64,000 nucleotides of DNA from Dipetalonema caudispina (GCA_013365325.1 JABVXV010000171.1:62001-126000), one strand, 5' to 3'. Positions 38,578 to 52,832 are shown, counted from the first letter of the stretch. Program-made: numbers and translations. Notes: generated by a model not told the origin, from the sequence alone.

Positions 38578-40378
38578 TATTTATCGAATAAAAAAGAAAA
38601 ATTATTGTAACGTCAGGCAAATTACCGCGCAAATGGAATCCACCAAGTGTTCTCGACCTTTATCCAGAGAATGAGAAACTTTTAATACTGATAAGTTTCT
38701 TGAATACATGAAATACAAATCTCGCAAATTCCGTAGACTCGATTTTCCGCGAAACATAAAACACTCTCCCTTATCTAAATGCTACTCCTAAAGATAATTA
38801 ATTTTTTCCGTAAATTCAACGTCTTAATCATTTCATTACGTAGTTCCAACAGCTTTACACATTCATTAAGAAAGAATAAAAAAATTGCAATCTCGAAAGA
38901 TCAAAGTTACTTGTCATGAAAAACTTATAAATGATCAGAGGCATTGTTGTTTCAACAAGTTACCATTAAGTATAAGGTATTTTATATTAACAAGCAAAAT
39001 AAGGTATTACCTTAACTATCTTAATTAGTCCACGCTTTAAAGCAGAATTTTGAGCAGTAAAAAATGAAAGTTATTTATTCTGCAGATAAATCTATTCATT
39101 CTTCATACATTTCTTCCTGATAAATATGACGAAAAATAGGGAGAAGTATATAATTTTCTTATCACACCGTCACATATAAAAGTGAATAAAAATTAATCAT
39201 TTCAAACTTAACTGCAAATAAGGCCACATCGTTCGTCTCAGCAAATGAATAAATGAATTTACTCTTATTCTTCTCAGAAAATTTATCCAATTTTTAACTA
39301 TTGCACGTTAATCAAATAGCTTCTTTTGAAAAATTTCAATTACTTAATAAATGACTTAAATAAATATTTCGATAAAGAATAACGATGGTACCACAGGTAA
39401 AACTCCACTAGCAAAAGATAATGCTGTGTAGCAGCAATTCCTTCATCATTTCAATGATCATAACACTGAAGTTATTAAAAGTGAAAATTTTGCGAGGGAG
39501 GTCAACAATTAAAAAACATTTCGGACAAATATTACACGCAATATAGTATTATCAGAGAAAAATGACCTGAGAATAAAGCTATTCTTCTCAAAAAAAAAAA
39601 AACAAAATTGAAGTAGTAAAAAGTTATTCATTACATACTTGCTGTGAACAACAAGCAGGCAAAAATTCAATGATTGCAAGAAGTTCAAGAAAATATATGA
39701 AAGAAGGAAAGAAATTAAGAAGCTGATTCACATATACTGATTGACATGAGAAATTGGGATGGATAAGATCATCATTAATGCATACCTCGAATTGTACTAT
39801 CGAGAAGTATTGTCAGTTTGTGACAACTAGTCAAGACAGAAATTAAACAAAAACTGCTTGAACATTAGTTGATTATCGAACAGAGGTGAAACGTAATTAA
39901 GCCACTTTTGCCAGGGAAAACTTAGCCATAATCGAAAAATAATAATACAGCGGCATGAAATAACCAGTGAAATCATAAAAAATTAAGTAAATGAAAAATG
40001 AAAAGATAATATTTACAGAGAGATTTGAAATTTCATGGAAGGAATGCTCAACTTAGACTAGAAAATGTTTTTGCATTTTCCGGAACCATAAATGTCTTGG
40101 AAAAGAAAATAACAAGATCGTCCAAGTGTTTAAGACAGAAAAGGAGGAATGAATGAACGTGAGAAATTGATAGGACTAGCTACAATTCATCGTAGAGATT
40201 AAACATGAAACTGAAAGAAAAGTGCAAAAATACGGTAAATGATGAATTTGATTAAAAGCATCGAAGCAGGATTCTATCTAAACACTACTGAAAAAAAAGT
40301 AAAAATTAGAAAGAAGGAGATGAATTATACAAAGACATATAAACAATGAAGTGAAACTTGCAAATATTGTCGATTCTT
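38578..40378. other. spacer between LAS1 and CERT coding ends
   Basis: About 1.8 kb with no supported exon. It should hold the CERT 3' UTR and LAS1 5' sequences, since both are read on the minus strand. The sequence is less homopolymer-rich than the window's flanks. No hairpin terminator or RNA gene was recognised. Confidence 0.6.
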
Positions 40379-43300
40379 TTAAACTATTAATGGTTGAGTT
40401 CTGATTTTATCAAGTACATATTTGGTGAAACCATGTAAAAATTTCGGATATTCACGTTTGTAAATAACTCGTAATGCTGATACAGGTACCCAACCACCTG
40501 GATTCACTGAAAAATTTCTACTTAATACAACTGTTTTAACAAATATAGAAAAAAACGATTGCTTACATTGAGTTCTCTAAAAAAGAAGTTTAATTTGCAT
40601 GACTGTTATAAAACACACTATAAAAAGGTCCAAATTAATGCAACATTCTTCGATAAGATTGGTGTGAATCGTTTCCCTATAAATCTTAAATGAAAGCTGA
40701 TCTGCCATGAAAATTCTTTCATTCAAGCAATAATAATGATTACATTTTTTTAAAATGAACTGAATGGAACTTTTTACATTAAGCCAATAACCAGCAAGCA
40801 TTTTAACCGATTACGCTAATCTCTCCACTTCTTAAGAGAAAAAAAGTTGCTTATAAAATTTATACGTGATGTTATAGTGTTTATCAGTTATTTGTGGACA
40901 AAAAGAAATTTTGACATGAAAACTATGAAGAAATTGAAAAGTAACATCATAAAATTAGTCTTCAATCATAGGGTTCTATAACGTATACTTGAAGAATCCC
41001 CCGAAAGTGATTGCAATTTTTTCAACTATTTTATATATTTTATAAATCTACCTTGTGCACAGTAACACACTTGACACTGAATATCATTACGATTCAGCTC
41101 GCCTACCGGCTTTTTATGCCCATCCTTAACGACTGTTTCACATAGCATCGCTACAGTCAAACCTACTCGAACATTGGAATTATGCTGTAACTAAAACATG
41201 GAATTATAAAAATGTTATCACAGTATTTCTCATTTAGCTACAAAATAAAATGAATTTCTGGAATAACATTTAATATTCAAATTTTCACTTCATTTGAATT
41301 GCAACTACAATATTCAAGGGAATCAAAAGTGAAAAAAAGAAAAAAAACTAACCGGTACATTTGGAAGATTGCAATCGTGGTTACATACCATGTATAAATC
41401 CAAAGCTTCTGAGCTTTTTTCCTCCGGAAGATACCGTACATTTGACCAAAATAAGGATTCTCTTTGAGCAGATGGCCAAATTCTTTTGTGTAACTGAAAA
41501 GAAAAATATAACATAAATCAATACGATATGTAGAGAACAAGCTAATGAGAAAGCAAAATTCATAATTGGAAATGTTTAAATCTGGTAGATAAGACAAAGC
41601 AGAAATATTTGGTGTGACTCAGCGAAACGTGCTCTAACCTGATGTATTATAACAGTATCCATTGAAATCCTATCAACAACTCTTGTTCTGACCAATGTTT
41701 CTGGAAATACACATTTCAAACTCGATAAAATTTAAAAGATTATGAATGATAGCTAGTGCAGTCCATTCAGACTCCTTTCAGATTCATAATCCATTCTAAT
41801 TTATTTAATAATGCAAGACGAAGAAAAACACGTATAGTGAATGTAGATAATCATTTAAAATATAAATTGTAACGAAAGCTTCATTATTAGAAATGCGGGA
41901 TTCAAAAACTTAAAAAAAATACAGGAATAATTACACAGGTGGACAAAATTCTCTAAGCTCCTTTTTTTGCCCATACTTTTTAGAACAAAAAAAAAAAAGA
42001 ACTGACTGACCATCCCATTCATGCTTGTATCGCGGTTCGAAGAAATAATGAATGTATTCTCGGGCCGATACACCCTGAAACAACATGAATTAATATACAC
42101 TTTATTAATCCACTCTCACTGCTAAAAAAGATAATGTTTTCGCTATTACTTCCCGACACTGTGAATATAAAAACTTTTCTCCAATTTAATTTTTCAATAG
42201 AACCCTAACTACTTTGAAAGGGATATTTTATTTGTTTCCAAAATTGCTTAATGAAATTTAGACTCAAATTTAACCTAATAGATGTACAAGGCAGATCGCT
42301 TTTTGGGAAATTCCGAAAACCAAAAAAACCTGCACAAGATGAACAGCTTTCAGTGGATCGCACACTATTCCATTAATTTCCAGTTCTCTTTTATACATTT
42401 TCATTTCATTTTCTTCCATGAACAACTGCCAAACCTGCAAATTCCTTCATTTTTAGATTTGTCTATCTTTGATCACTATGTTCATAGACCGTCGTTACTT
42501 TAGGTATTTTTTCAATAATGAAAAAATTTTCCTAGATCACTCAACAAGCTAAACCGCATATTGCTGATGAAATACAAGAAACCATCCATTAAATACTGAA
42601 AAGTTGAGAGAAGTTTGTGAAAACGTTTTATAAAAGAAGGAAGCATTAGTGTGGCTTTGATAAAATCACGGAAATTTAATCGTACTTTAACAAATTAACA
42701 CAAATAAATTAAGTTAATTTGAAAAATTTTTTCCTCACTTTTTTATTCTATTTTCAAGTTTTATGGCAGAACTACCTGGATGTTTCGGCGCAATGTACCC
42801 CTCTGATCGTACAGTTCCAAATTAAACATAACTTAGTTGACGATGTTAGAACATAAATTTGACCACAAAACAACTTACTTCAATCTACCTATTGTTGTTA
42901 AACATAAATTTAGTAAACAAATGCGAAATCTTACATCGTCATGAATACCAGATCGGGCATATTTTAATTGTTCCATTGCAATATAATTGATTTCTACTGC
43001 AAATGGATTTGATGCGGGTAAAGTAACACTTCTGGGTGGTGACTCAGCGATACCAGGATAATTTTCATTTGCTCCTTTCGTCTCAGTTGATGACTCTGAA
43101 CTAGGCACCATTGCCTCTTGTTTTGCCTGTAATTACAGTGAAAACAATTAAACTGAAATAAATGACAAAAAGGATGATGTTATGCAATGCCTGAATTAGA
43201 TAACTAAAAACCTACACTAGAAATCTGGTAATTTTAATACTGAATGGACATTTCGGGCATCGAATCTTCTGATGATGAAAAATTATGATAATCTTTAACA

Positions 43301-46300
43301 ACCAACTAAATATCAAAAATCAGAAAGTGCCACGAAAAACTGAACTTATTTCCCGGAATTAAATGCGTAAATACATAAGAAACACTGTCAATATTTGGTT
43401 TTAGGTTACAATGCAACACAAGAATGAATTGATGATTCCAATAAAATTAATAATTTATAGGTCAAATTTGAAAATTTTTGTTTGATCTGCTACCTTTTAC
43501 TATTATGCTATACCATTACCCTATATAGGCGATGAAGCATTCACTATTGAAAATACTTAGTGTGTCTCACGAAAAAATTAAGGCCTATTTCAAATTGACA
43601 GATACGAACTGCAAAGCTGGGCTCTTTTATATCGCTTTTATTTTCAGGAGTGCTATCGTAAGCATCATGCCATTCCTGTTCATCATCATCGCTTAAAACA
43701 TTATCCAGTTCCTAAAAATATAACTTAGAAATTCACAAAACGAGAAATAATAAGTTAATTAGATCTTTTGGATAGAATTTTGTAATGGGAACGGGTAGGA
43801 TAAAATGATTTGAACAGATACCTCCAGGAAATTCCGTATGTTCTAGAAAGACAAGATAATCTGAATAAATAGGAATTCCGTTAAAAAAAAGTTGAAAAGT
43901 CCTAAATAATATCAAAATTCAAGTCATATTGTTTTCCACCAAAGCAATTCACTGTAATTAATTTAGCAGTACAAACTATGAGTCTTTTATTTCTTACCAT
44001 TCGTTCAAAATGAAAGAAAAAATCCACTCTGAGCATTGCATTAGGAAATTAAAGCCTACTAAAAAAATCACTGAGTCATTGAGTAGAAAAAAAGATAGTT
44101 TCAGAATTACAGCTAACATCGCAATGCTTTATAGATGGAAAATGTATTGAATCCAACGCCCTAATACTCCTGATATAATTGCCAGATCTAATACACTTTT
44201 CCGCACAACTAACTTTTTATTTTGTTACATGCTGCCATATCCTCTAACTATGATCCAATAAGTCAAGATAATGTATTTCCCCATATATATGTATACTATA
44301 TGAGTTGTTTATTTCATCTCTAGCATCTGTCAAACTAAAAATATAACTGTAAAAGTATTCCAAACAGTCGCCATATTTCTTCTTTATCCAATTCAAAATC
44401 TCGGAAATTTTATCTTTTTGAAATTTCATTCATTCAAACAGATTTTGGTATTGAAACAGTGAAAAGATCTTATTCCTTCCTCGATTACGATCCTTTTGAT
44501 CTCTGAATATTTACTTCATTCATTTTATTACTTCATTTCAATCAAGATCTATTAGCTCATATTTTCAGTCCCCACTTGATTTAAAAATTTTTTGAAGCTT
44601 ACGGATATCTGATTCATCAGGATGCGCTGTGAACTGTTGCTAGTAACGACTTCGTGTTTGGTCTCGCAATGTTCGCTGCAACGCTGATTATGATTGTCTT
44701 TCGCCTAAAATGATGTTATAAATAGAAGATGTGGAACATGAGCATCATATTTCTGCAAAATTTGTTTTTACAAGAATGCTAAAGCTTTCCAGTCCGGTTG
44801 GTTGCGAAGCAGTATGCCTGATACGATAAAGAGTCAGTCCTGGAAAAAATCAGCACATTATATACCAACTGTTCATTGTAATTATGTATAAATCCATCTT
44901 GCAGTTGGATATCAATGGCACGATTTCTATCATTCAACATAACCATCATTATATAATGCTGCTCCATTCAATAATAAGTGATTGAAAATCGCGAGGAAGA
45001 GTAGATGAGTTAGGGTAATTCATTGAAAATTTCATTGATATAAAAAAGAACTTTAAAACAGTTAATAGGAGCCCCGCTGTATGATCGATCAAAAAAAGTT
45101 ATTCATAAATGTGCAGCATTTGGTTTGACTATGTGCGACAAGTCGTTACGTACTATCGGAAATGCATTAGTTTAATGGCCGAGCTGCTAAGAGAGAGATT
45201 GCGTATGTTTTCTGGAGAAATACCCAGACAAAAAAAAAATAAATTTCTATTTACTTTCACAATGATGCGTTTTCCAAGAAAAATCACGCCATCTTTTAAT
45301 GAAAGTAACATGTCACATTTATTAATGCCCGCCAGGAAAGCAAACACATACAAAACAGGAGGTCGAATGGCAAAGGAAGAAGAGTGGTTCGAAGAACAGG
45401 TGGGGAAATGGACGGACAAAACATGCGGAAACATTGATACTCGATATTCCACTATAAAACCCAATTTAAATTCCATGAAAATGTCGATACTGATGAAACA
45501 ATATTCTAACGTTGTAGAAGTACTCTAAAACAAGAACACCACAAACAAAAAGAAAAAAGAATACAGGACAAAGAAATGCCACAATATGGGTTAAGAATTA
45601 AAAAACCTTCAAGTCCTAAACAACGATTCATTACATGAATGGGAGCCACTGTAAAAAAAAAAAAAAAAAAAAAAAAGAACACAAATAAGATGACTGCTTG
45701 CCTTCCTCATCGGCATTCTTCATAAAATTCCGAAACTATTTAAAAAAAAAAAAAAACAAACAAAGCCGACTTTGCATTTGTTCGCAGGTGAAGTGTGTAG
45801 AGACTATATTCATGTCTATTTGTCTTCCCCAACTCCCTCCCCATAAGGTCCCTCAAATTAAAGTCCCGCAAATTTGAAAGGTTTCATTCAAGACGAGCCA
45901 TTATATAAGAAAATTAATAAAACATTTTTAACTATTTTTGTATAAATAATGTGATGATTCTTCTTCCTTTTGTTCATTTATGTGCATTTTCCTCCCCAAA
46001 CGATTTGTTTCGTAAACATTAGCTCATATGCAAATTATAGGACAAAAAAGTTACGAAATACAAAAAAAATGAAATGACTGATAAAAAAATAAAATGAGAC
46101 ATATGCGGTCATCATTCCCGCTTATTTAAATTACTTGTCAGTTCTTAATTTTTAGTTCAGTATAAAGTCTGTAAAATTTCGCAAATCTAACTTTACACCT
46201 AATGCAACAGTATTTGAAAAATCTGCTAATACCTGTTTTGCGAGTAAATGAACGCACGTGTTAATATTCTGCAATACGGCAATAGTTACAGCATTCAGTG

Positions 46301-48482
46301 CAATGCTTTCATCTAGAAGGGAGGTAGCATTAGTATTTTCTCTGTTATCGTTGACTGTATGAATTAAGTTTTCTAGTCGAGCTGCTTGTCGTCCAATCAT
46401 ATCATTGAAACGTTCCAACTGTTCCATTTTATTCATCAATTCTAACTGAAAAATAACAAAACTATTCATATCAATTAAACATCTCATATGGATACCTCTT
46501 TTCTGTTCAAATTGTGATTTTTTTACTAGATACCTTATCCGTAAAAATAAGATCTAAACTTTATCAACTACATGAAATCAAACGACAACCAATAGTCTTG
46601 ACCGATTTACAACCAAAAATTTCTAAATAAATAAATTACTATCTACGAAAGAGAGAAATGTTTTACAAATATGCCAATATAACCAAGCAGAACAAGTTCA
46701 CATTAACTTAAATATTCTTAATGAATTCGAAAAGGGGAGTAAAAAATGCTTATCTACATATTCATTGCCTTTACATATTAATTCGAATCTGCTTTAATAT
46801 AGTTTAATTTAAATAATAAAAATTACAGATAACGGCGATTGTTCACAATCGGTACTTTTCGCCAAATCATCAGTCGAACAATGGTTCTTCAGTTTATTGG
46901 TTGACCCAAACTGTTAAAAAAACCGAAGTATTCTACGATTTAGAATGAAATTTAGGGATTTTACTGGAAACTTCGATAATACAGAGTATTTATTCCGTAG
47001 ATAATTATTCTGTAAATAAATAAATCAAGCTTAAGGCAATAGATTAAATTTAACAAAGAAAGTACGTATAATAAAATGCAACGAACCATTTGGTATCTTA
47101 AGGCACGTAACCATAAATTCCGTGACTTTGGATTTTGAGTTCTTAAATACCAGCAAGCATCATTTGTAAGGACATCAAATCGATTAAAGTCAACATCATT
47201 TTCCTGCAACGATAAGCGACTATACATGAAATAAAAATCAGTAGAGTGCCTTTCGGTAAAAAAGATGTGAAATCGTGAATAACAAATAAAAAACTACTGC
47301 AAGAAAAAATGTTTTGCATATTGCACGGTTTTTATAAAGCACCTATTTCATTTTATCCATTGTACTGCATGCATTTTTCAATTTACAAATTTCTTCCCGT
47401 TAACATACACATATTTCGGTAAAAACACACACACACACAGTTCATTAACTAACCACAAGACGTGCAATGTGTAATGCAATTGAGCCACGACTTCCATATT
47501 GCTTTTCATATTCTGATTTATAATATACTAAAACACCGTTTTCCAGTTCAAAATATCGTTTTTGCCAACCATATACAAAATTTGTCCATTTGTACATAAT
47601 ACCGCGGACTTTCAATCTGAAAATATAAAATTAAAGCTTCGAATCGGAAAAGAATTTAAATTTTAACAAATCAAAATTCAATCCATATTTCATAAATTCA
47701 TATTAGTTATTTATTTTAAAACGCTCCGTTCCTACATCTCATAAAAAAATTACCACAAAATAATTCAAATAAGTCAATCCGTACATTTCACTCGCTCGTT
47801 AAGCTACCGATAGAATGCACAGCAGGAATTTCATTTAATATAACTTCAAATTTGAATAAATGCAAATCTAAATTCATTACAAGCAACTGACGGTAATATG
47901 AAAGAAATGAGTGATATGAGTGATGCTATTGTCTATTACTGGAAATTTTTCACCAGTTCTGTCACTACTCGCAATTTTATTACAGTATCATTTAATTGTT
48001 TATTAACAGCAAACATTGTTTACTTCCTAACCAGGTGAATTCCATTAGTAAAAATATAGATATTCTAGTATCACTACTCTAAGTATATAAACTTAAGTAT
48101 TACTCTAATTATTAAATTCAGTAAGCCATTTATTCAAATCATTGTTAGCGCTATAAACTTTCCATTATTATTTCCTCATTACTAATCTAAGTATTCCTTT
48201 AGACCTATTTGATACTCCAATTGCACGAATAATCGGAAGCTATTTATGCGATTACTTGCTCAATCAAATATTATGGAGTGAAAACTAAAATATGATTAAT
48301 AAAAACGGTAACACATAAACACTTGATTGATTATAATCACTTACTCATTTACTTATTTGATAATTACCGAATGCTAATATAAGTAAGTTTTTGTTAATAT
48401 GAAATACTTACAAAGCATCATTCTCATCTTCTTCTGCATTAACATCGTTTAACGATTTGGTATGCCGCCGAACAGCAGCCAT
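40379..48482 (-). CDS. CERT1: ceramide transfer protein (CERT/COL4A3BP) homolog
   Basis: Cytosolic lipid-transfer protein moving ceramide from ER to Golgi. Thirteen phase-consistent minus-strand exons: 48482-48412, 47616-47454, 47203-47087, 46445-46233, 44704-44603, 43711-43610, 43126-42935, 42434-42330, 42074-42011, 41700-41639, 41493-41353, 41190-41052, 40506-40379; 532 residues. Residues 25-117 are the PH domain ([33 protein letters not shown]) that binds PI4P at the Golgi in known CERTs. Residues 118-190 are helical ([13 protein letters not shown]). At 235-241 EWHDAYD, after an acidic run, sits where human CERT has its FFAT motif. Residues about 295-532 are the START domain ([59 protein letters not shown]). 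The start is the first exon ATG, with donor GTAAGT. The weakest link is exon 44704-44603, which has little family similarity. Confidence 0.95.
45109..45528 (+). CDS. 139-residue hypothetical ORF in a CERT intron
   Basis: The longest uninterrupted frame in the window, on the plus strand inside the CERT intron 44705-46232. It has a mixed composition with [12 protein letters not shown] and [15 protein letters not shown], unlike the Phe/Lys/Ile frames elsewhere, and no recognised domain, signal peptide or TM segment. An AATAAA lies about 390 nt downstream (near 45918). The opposite strand is also open for 107 codons (45153-45476), so the openness may just reflect local composition. It may be a nested gene, an inserted fragment or chance. 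Confidence 0.25.
   Translation: MCSIWFDYVRQVVTYYRKCISLMAELLRERLRMFSGEIPRQKKNKFLFTFTMMRFPRKITPSFNESNMSHLLMPARKANTYKTGGRMAKEEEWFEEQVGKWTDKTCGNIDTRYSTIKPNLNSMKMSILMKQYSNVVEVL
46152..46232 (-). other. in-frame extension of a CERT exon (possible retained-intron end)
   Basis: If the donor GTATTAG after the CERT exon ending at 46233 is not used, translation continues for about 26 codons to a stop at 46152. The result would be a short protein of PH domain plus helical segment, lacking START. The open extension may be chance; no polyadenylation signal was recognised just downstream. Confidence 0.25.
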
Positions 48483-50527
48483 TCGTCCCTTCCAAAATAT
48501 CTTTTCTCCTGTTTCTTCCTTATCGTTAGTCGCGCAAATTCAGAGAAATTAAACTATAGCAAAACTAATTTCGATTACCATCCAGATCCAGATTTCCGGA
48601 TCGAAATGGTAACAACCGTAAAACCGAAAGGAATACAAACACAAATAATCCCGGGAAATCAAATTTTCATGGCGATCCTGAACATAATGCTACATAGACA
48701 TTTCGTCTAGCATCTCTAGTGCAAACTATTTCGTTAAAGAGTTTAAATTAACCTCAAAAAAAGCTCATACTATCTCCTTATAGTAAGATGTCAACAAAAA
48801 ATAGCATAAATAAAAGGGAGAGTTAGAGATTAAGGTGTAACAGAAATAGTATTGTATACAGTGAAAGGATGAGGTAATGAGAGTTGTGCTGAAGAGGAGA
48901 TGTTTCAGTGAGAGAAATGTTGTAGAAATGAATAATTGAAAAGTAGAGGAATAGAGAATGAAAAAATGAAAAATGAGCAACACCTAACAATAGCGATAGT
49001 GAAATGAGAGCAATATTTTATGAAAAAAGTATACAGAGCATAGATTACAATTAATATTTGATAAGTAACAAAAGTTTTTGTGAAATAACAAAACAAAAGT
49101 ATGACAAAAGTTCATGAAAAAGAAAAAAAGAAACGGAATGGAACAATGTATGAGACATGTTGAAAATATTAAAAGATAATGTAATGAAATATCATATCAT
49201 AGAACATGAAAATTGAAATAATTAATTTAACAATTATTAGGTTCAATTCATTTCTAATATATTTTAAATAACACAGGAAGATATTGTCTTGCATCTTGGC
49301 TTACATAAACGTTTAAAGTTGATGAGATGATCAAGGTAAAATTTGGAAAATTGATAGCATCGATTATTTTCGATATATCACAGTATTCATTTGATTATAA
49401 ACTTTTTTTTTTTTAACCTATCTATGAGTTTTTTTTTTTTTTTTCCGGTTCATATCTTTCAACTGAAAATGGTTAGCATATCAGGAATATGTTGGAAAGA
49501 AATAATATCGATAACATTTATTTATAATCGATTTAATGATCAATTCAATCTCAATTTAGTTCGTTCTTTTTGCTCAATCTAATTTTTTTGCATACTTTTG
49601 GGCTGTTGAAAATATTTCTTCTCGAGTTAAAGATATCAACAAAATTTTACTATTTTGGCTAAACAATAAAATGCAAATGAATGAATTTGATAATTTAAAT
49701 TTTGAATAGATAAAATTATAACGAATTGTTTTAATTAAATTAAATGAAATGATGAATTGTTGTTTGCATTTATAATTTTAAAAATATTATTAAAAATATT
49801 GTTTTAATTTTAAAAATGACCAATTGCTGCTTGCATTTATAATTTGAAAAAAAAAAACATATCAAAGAATTGTTTTAATTAAATTAAATAAAATGACGAA
49901 TTGATGTTTTTGAAGCAAATTTGCATCGGATTTACAAGTCTAATTTAAGGCATGTAACAATTTTTATATTCTTTAGTTTCGAAAACTTTCGAAATCAATC
50001 TTGCTAATGTTTAAAACATTTAAATTCTCAACTATAATTACCAAATCCTTCTATTTCACTGATTCCACCATCCTAAATTTGCAGATTTCCTTTCCATTAT
50101 TTTGCTAATCTTTATCATTTTTAAAAAATTAAATTTGCAAACTTTTCTTAATCGATCCATTCCATTACCAATCATATATTAAGTTACTTTTATCCTTAAT
50201 CACTTAATCAGTCAGTTTATATGTTTGTTTTTTTTTTTCTTTTACTCTTAATATTAATCATTTATTTAGTTTCATTTCAAAATTTAAAAATATTCTGTCC
50301 CCATTTCTAGAATTATCATACAATATAAACAACCAGCTTATTTATTTGACAACGAGCAATTCTCGAGGGAAATACTTCAACTATCATACCTTGCCGCAAG
50401 TATGTAATTCGATAATTGTTATGGTGTGGAGCAGTTTTACGCAACTTTTAGATTTAGATGTATCATTGGAAAAAAAAAGAAAAAGATTTGAGGACGCATT
50501 CAAGCGTAACATTTTCTCTTTTCGGTA

Positions 50528-50560
<33 letters not shown>

Positions 50561-52640
50561 TGGTAGGTGAAGAAATGATATTTTTATCGTTATGGGAGAA
50601 AAAGAGAAAAAAAAAAAAAACTTCAGAAATGAAGCCGCTTATTGACTTAATTTACCTATCTTTATAATCTCTCCGTCATTTCTATTCCGATATATGATGG
50701 ATAGATTGATGGATACAGTTCATGTCATTTTATGTATGCAAATAAATGGATATTAAGTTACACTGACAATAATGACTTCTCAAATATTTAATATTTGGCC
50801 AAGTTTAACAATAAACCAACTGATATGATCATGAAATAAAATTGATTGTATATATATATATATATATATATATGCAATCGATATGTATCATTGATCTATG
50901 ATGATTCATTTTAAATTTTTGTAAGTGCAAAAAAAGAAAGAAAAAAAAAAAAAAAAGAGCAAAAGTGTATAATTTCCTGTTAAATTAATTAAACAAAAGA
51001 ATAGAGATGAAATGGATAAATTTTTGATCTTTGACCCGGAAGAATAAAATTATTTCCTGTAACTTTATGACACCAAATATTTGTTGCTAATTTCGGCTCA
51101 ATTACGCTTTTATGTGTTCATTTAAGCATACATAATAAATAAAAGGATTCCGTACTGAGAATATTCAAACATCTGCTTCTGATAAAATAATTCCACGACA
51201 ACTACTTGTCCCATATAATTCCACAATAACACTTGTCCCATATCTATCCTCTACAACACTTATCTATCATTTCTTTACAAATTATCCTTTTTTTTTTTTT
51301 TTTTTTACGACAAAAACAAAAAAATAAAAAATTGAAAAATAATCAGATCCATTTTTTCTTTCTTTTTTCTGAATAAGAAAATAATAATTGTAATAAACAT
51401 TTTTCTTTTTTTAACAGAAATTAATTTTAGCAATTTTGTATGAAAATATGACTTGTAGTTTTACATGAAAATATTTTGTTTAAAATTTGAAATGAAAAAA
51501 AAAAAAGAAATTTTTTAGATTTATTTGAAAAATTTTGAAATAAATTATCATTATGATAGTAATTTGTTATTTGAGTACTAAAAATCATTTCCCATTCATT
51601 GTTTCAAGCATTATTTGGCCATCATAAATCTTGCTAAATATACGCAAGAGATGATAGAAAATTGTAGTCAGCTGTTGTGTTGATCCATCTGTTTGTAACA
51701 TAAAGTGGTAGTTAATTACAGGATAGGAAAGCACAAGCAACAGGATATTTTGGGGTCAACATTGGGTCAATTATTTTCCAGATCATTTAAACAGCACCAG
51801 CTTAAAGCTGATTTTTTATCCGTGAATAAAATGCAAATGAATGATAAGCTTTCCCTTATTGCTCATCATTAGTAATTATATAAATGATATTCAAAATGAT
51901 AAAATTTGCAATTTTACATTTTTGTTCTCAATGAATAAAAGCCTTTTCAACACCAATAATATGCTTGACAAAAAAAAAAAAAAAAAAGAACTTATGATGG
52001 TTTTTTTTTTTAACTTTATGAAATTTTGAAAATTTTTTAGATAGAATATCCTGAAAGGAAGAATGACAAATTTGTATGAAATTTCGATATTTAAAGAAAT
52101 GGACAATGAATAAGCAATCATGATATTATTATGCTTTAATATTCAGTGAACAATTATACTTATGTCCTTTTTGAAGAGAATTTCGTATAAAATGAATAAT
52201 AAGTTAGTCCACTTTTTTTTTTTTTACGATTTCAAAATCTTTCTTTTTAAATTTCTTTACGCTAAAAATGGCGAAAATTGAGTCCGTTAATTACATATTT
52301 GTTGATTTATTTCTGGAAACAGAACAGAATCGATGTGTTGGAAAATTTTTACATAACGATAATTTTGTACAGTGCGTAATAAAAAAAAGAAGGTTTCACA
52401 AAAAGTCAATGAACAGTTTTGTGGGAGAGGAAAAAAAAAAAAAGCAAAATGAAGTCAATTTAATCGTTTAAGAAATCCATCAATGATCGCAATAAATGGA
52501 TTCTTTTCATATATCAAAAAATTCAAATGAAAAAAGTAAATTGCTTGACCGCGAAAAATAACTGCCATTTTCATGCAATCTAAAAAATATTAAACTGTTT
52601 TTCTTTTTTTTTTTTGAGTTGTATCACTATGATATGTAAC
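48483..52640. other. gene-free region upstream of CERT
   Basis: CERT's promoter should lie at its left end. The rest is AT-rich with long A and T runs and an AT dinucleotide repeat at 50849-50874. Open frames at 48462-48710 and 50346-50570 have no splice-supported partners or recognised domains. Confidence 0.55.
50849..50874. repeat. (AT)n microsatellite
   Basis: About 12 AT units. Confidence 0.85.
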
Positions 52641-52690
52641 TCCAAATGAAATTTCTTATCAAATTGCGGGATTTAATTTCTCTCATCACC

Positions 52691-52745
52691 TTTATTATTA
52701 TTATTATCATTACTATTATTTATATTACTATCATTACTATTATTA

Positions 52746-52832
<87 letters not shown>

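Noticed and set aside
44779..44967. Minus-strand frame with [14 protein letters not shown] as an extra CERT exon
   Set aside because: Weak splice borders and no likeness to CERT. Neighbouring exons already join in phase without it.
45153..45476. 107-codon minus-strand frame in a CERT intron
   Set aside because: It mirrors the longer plus-strand frame and shows no CERT similarity; at most one of the two strands is likely to be coding.
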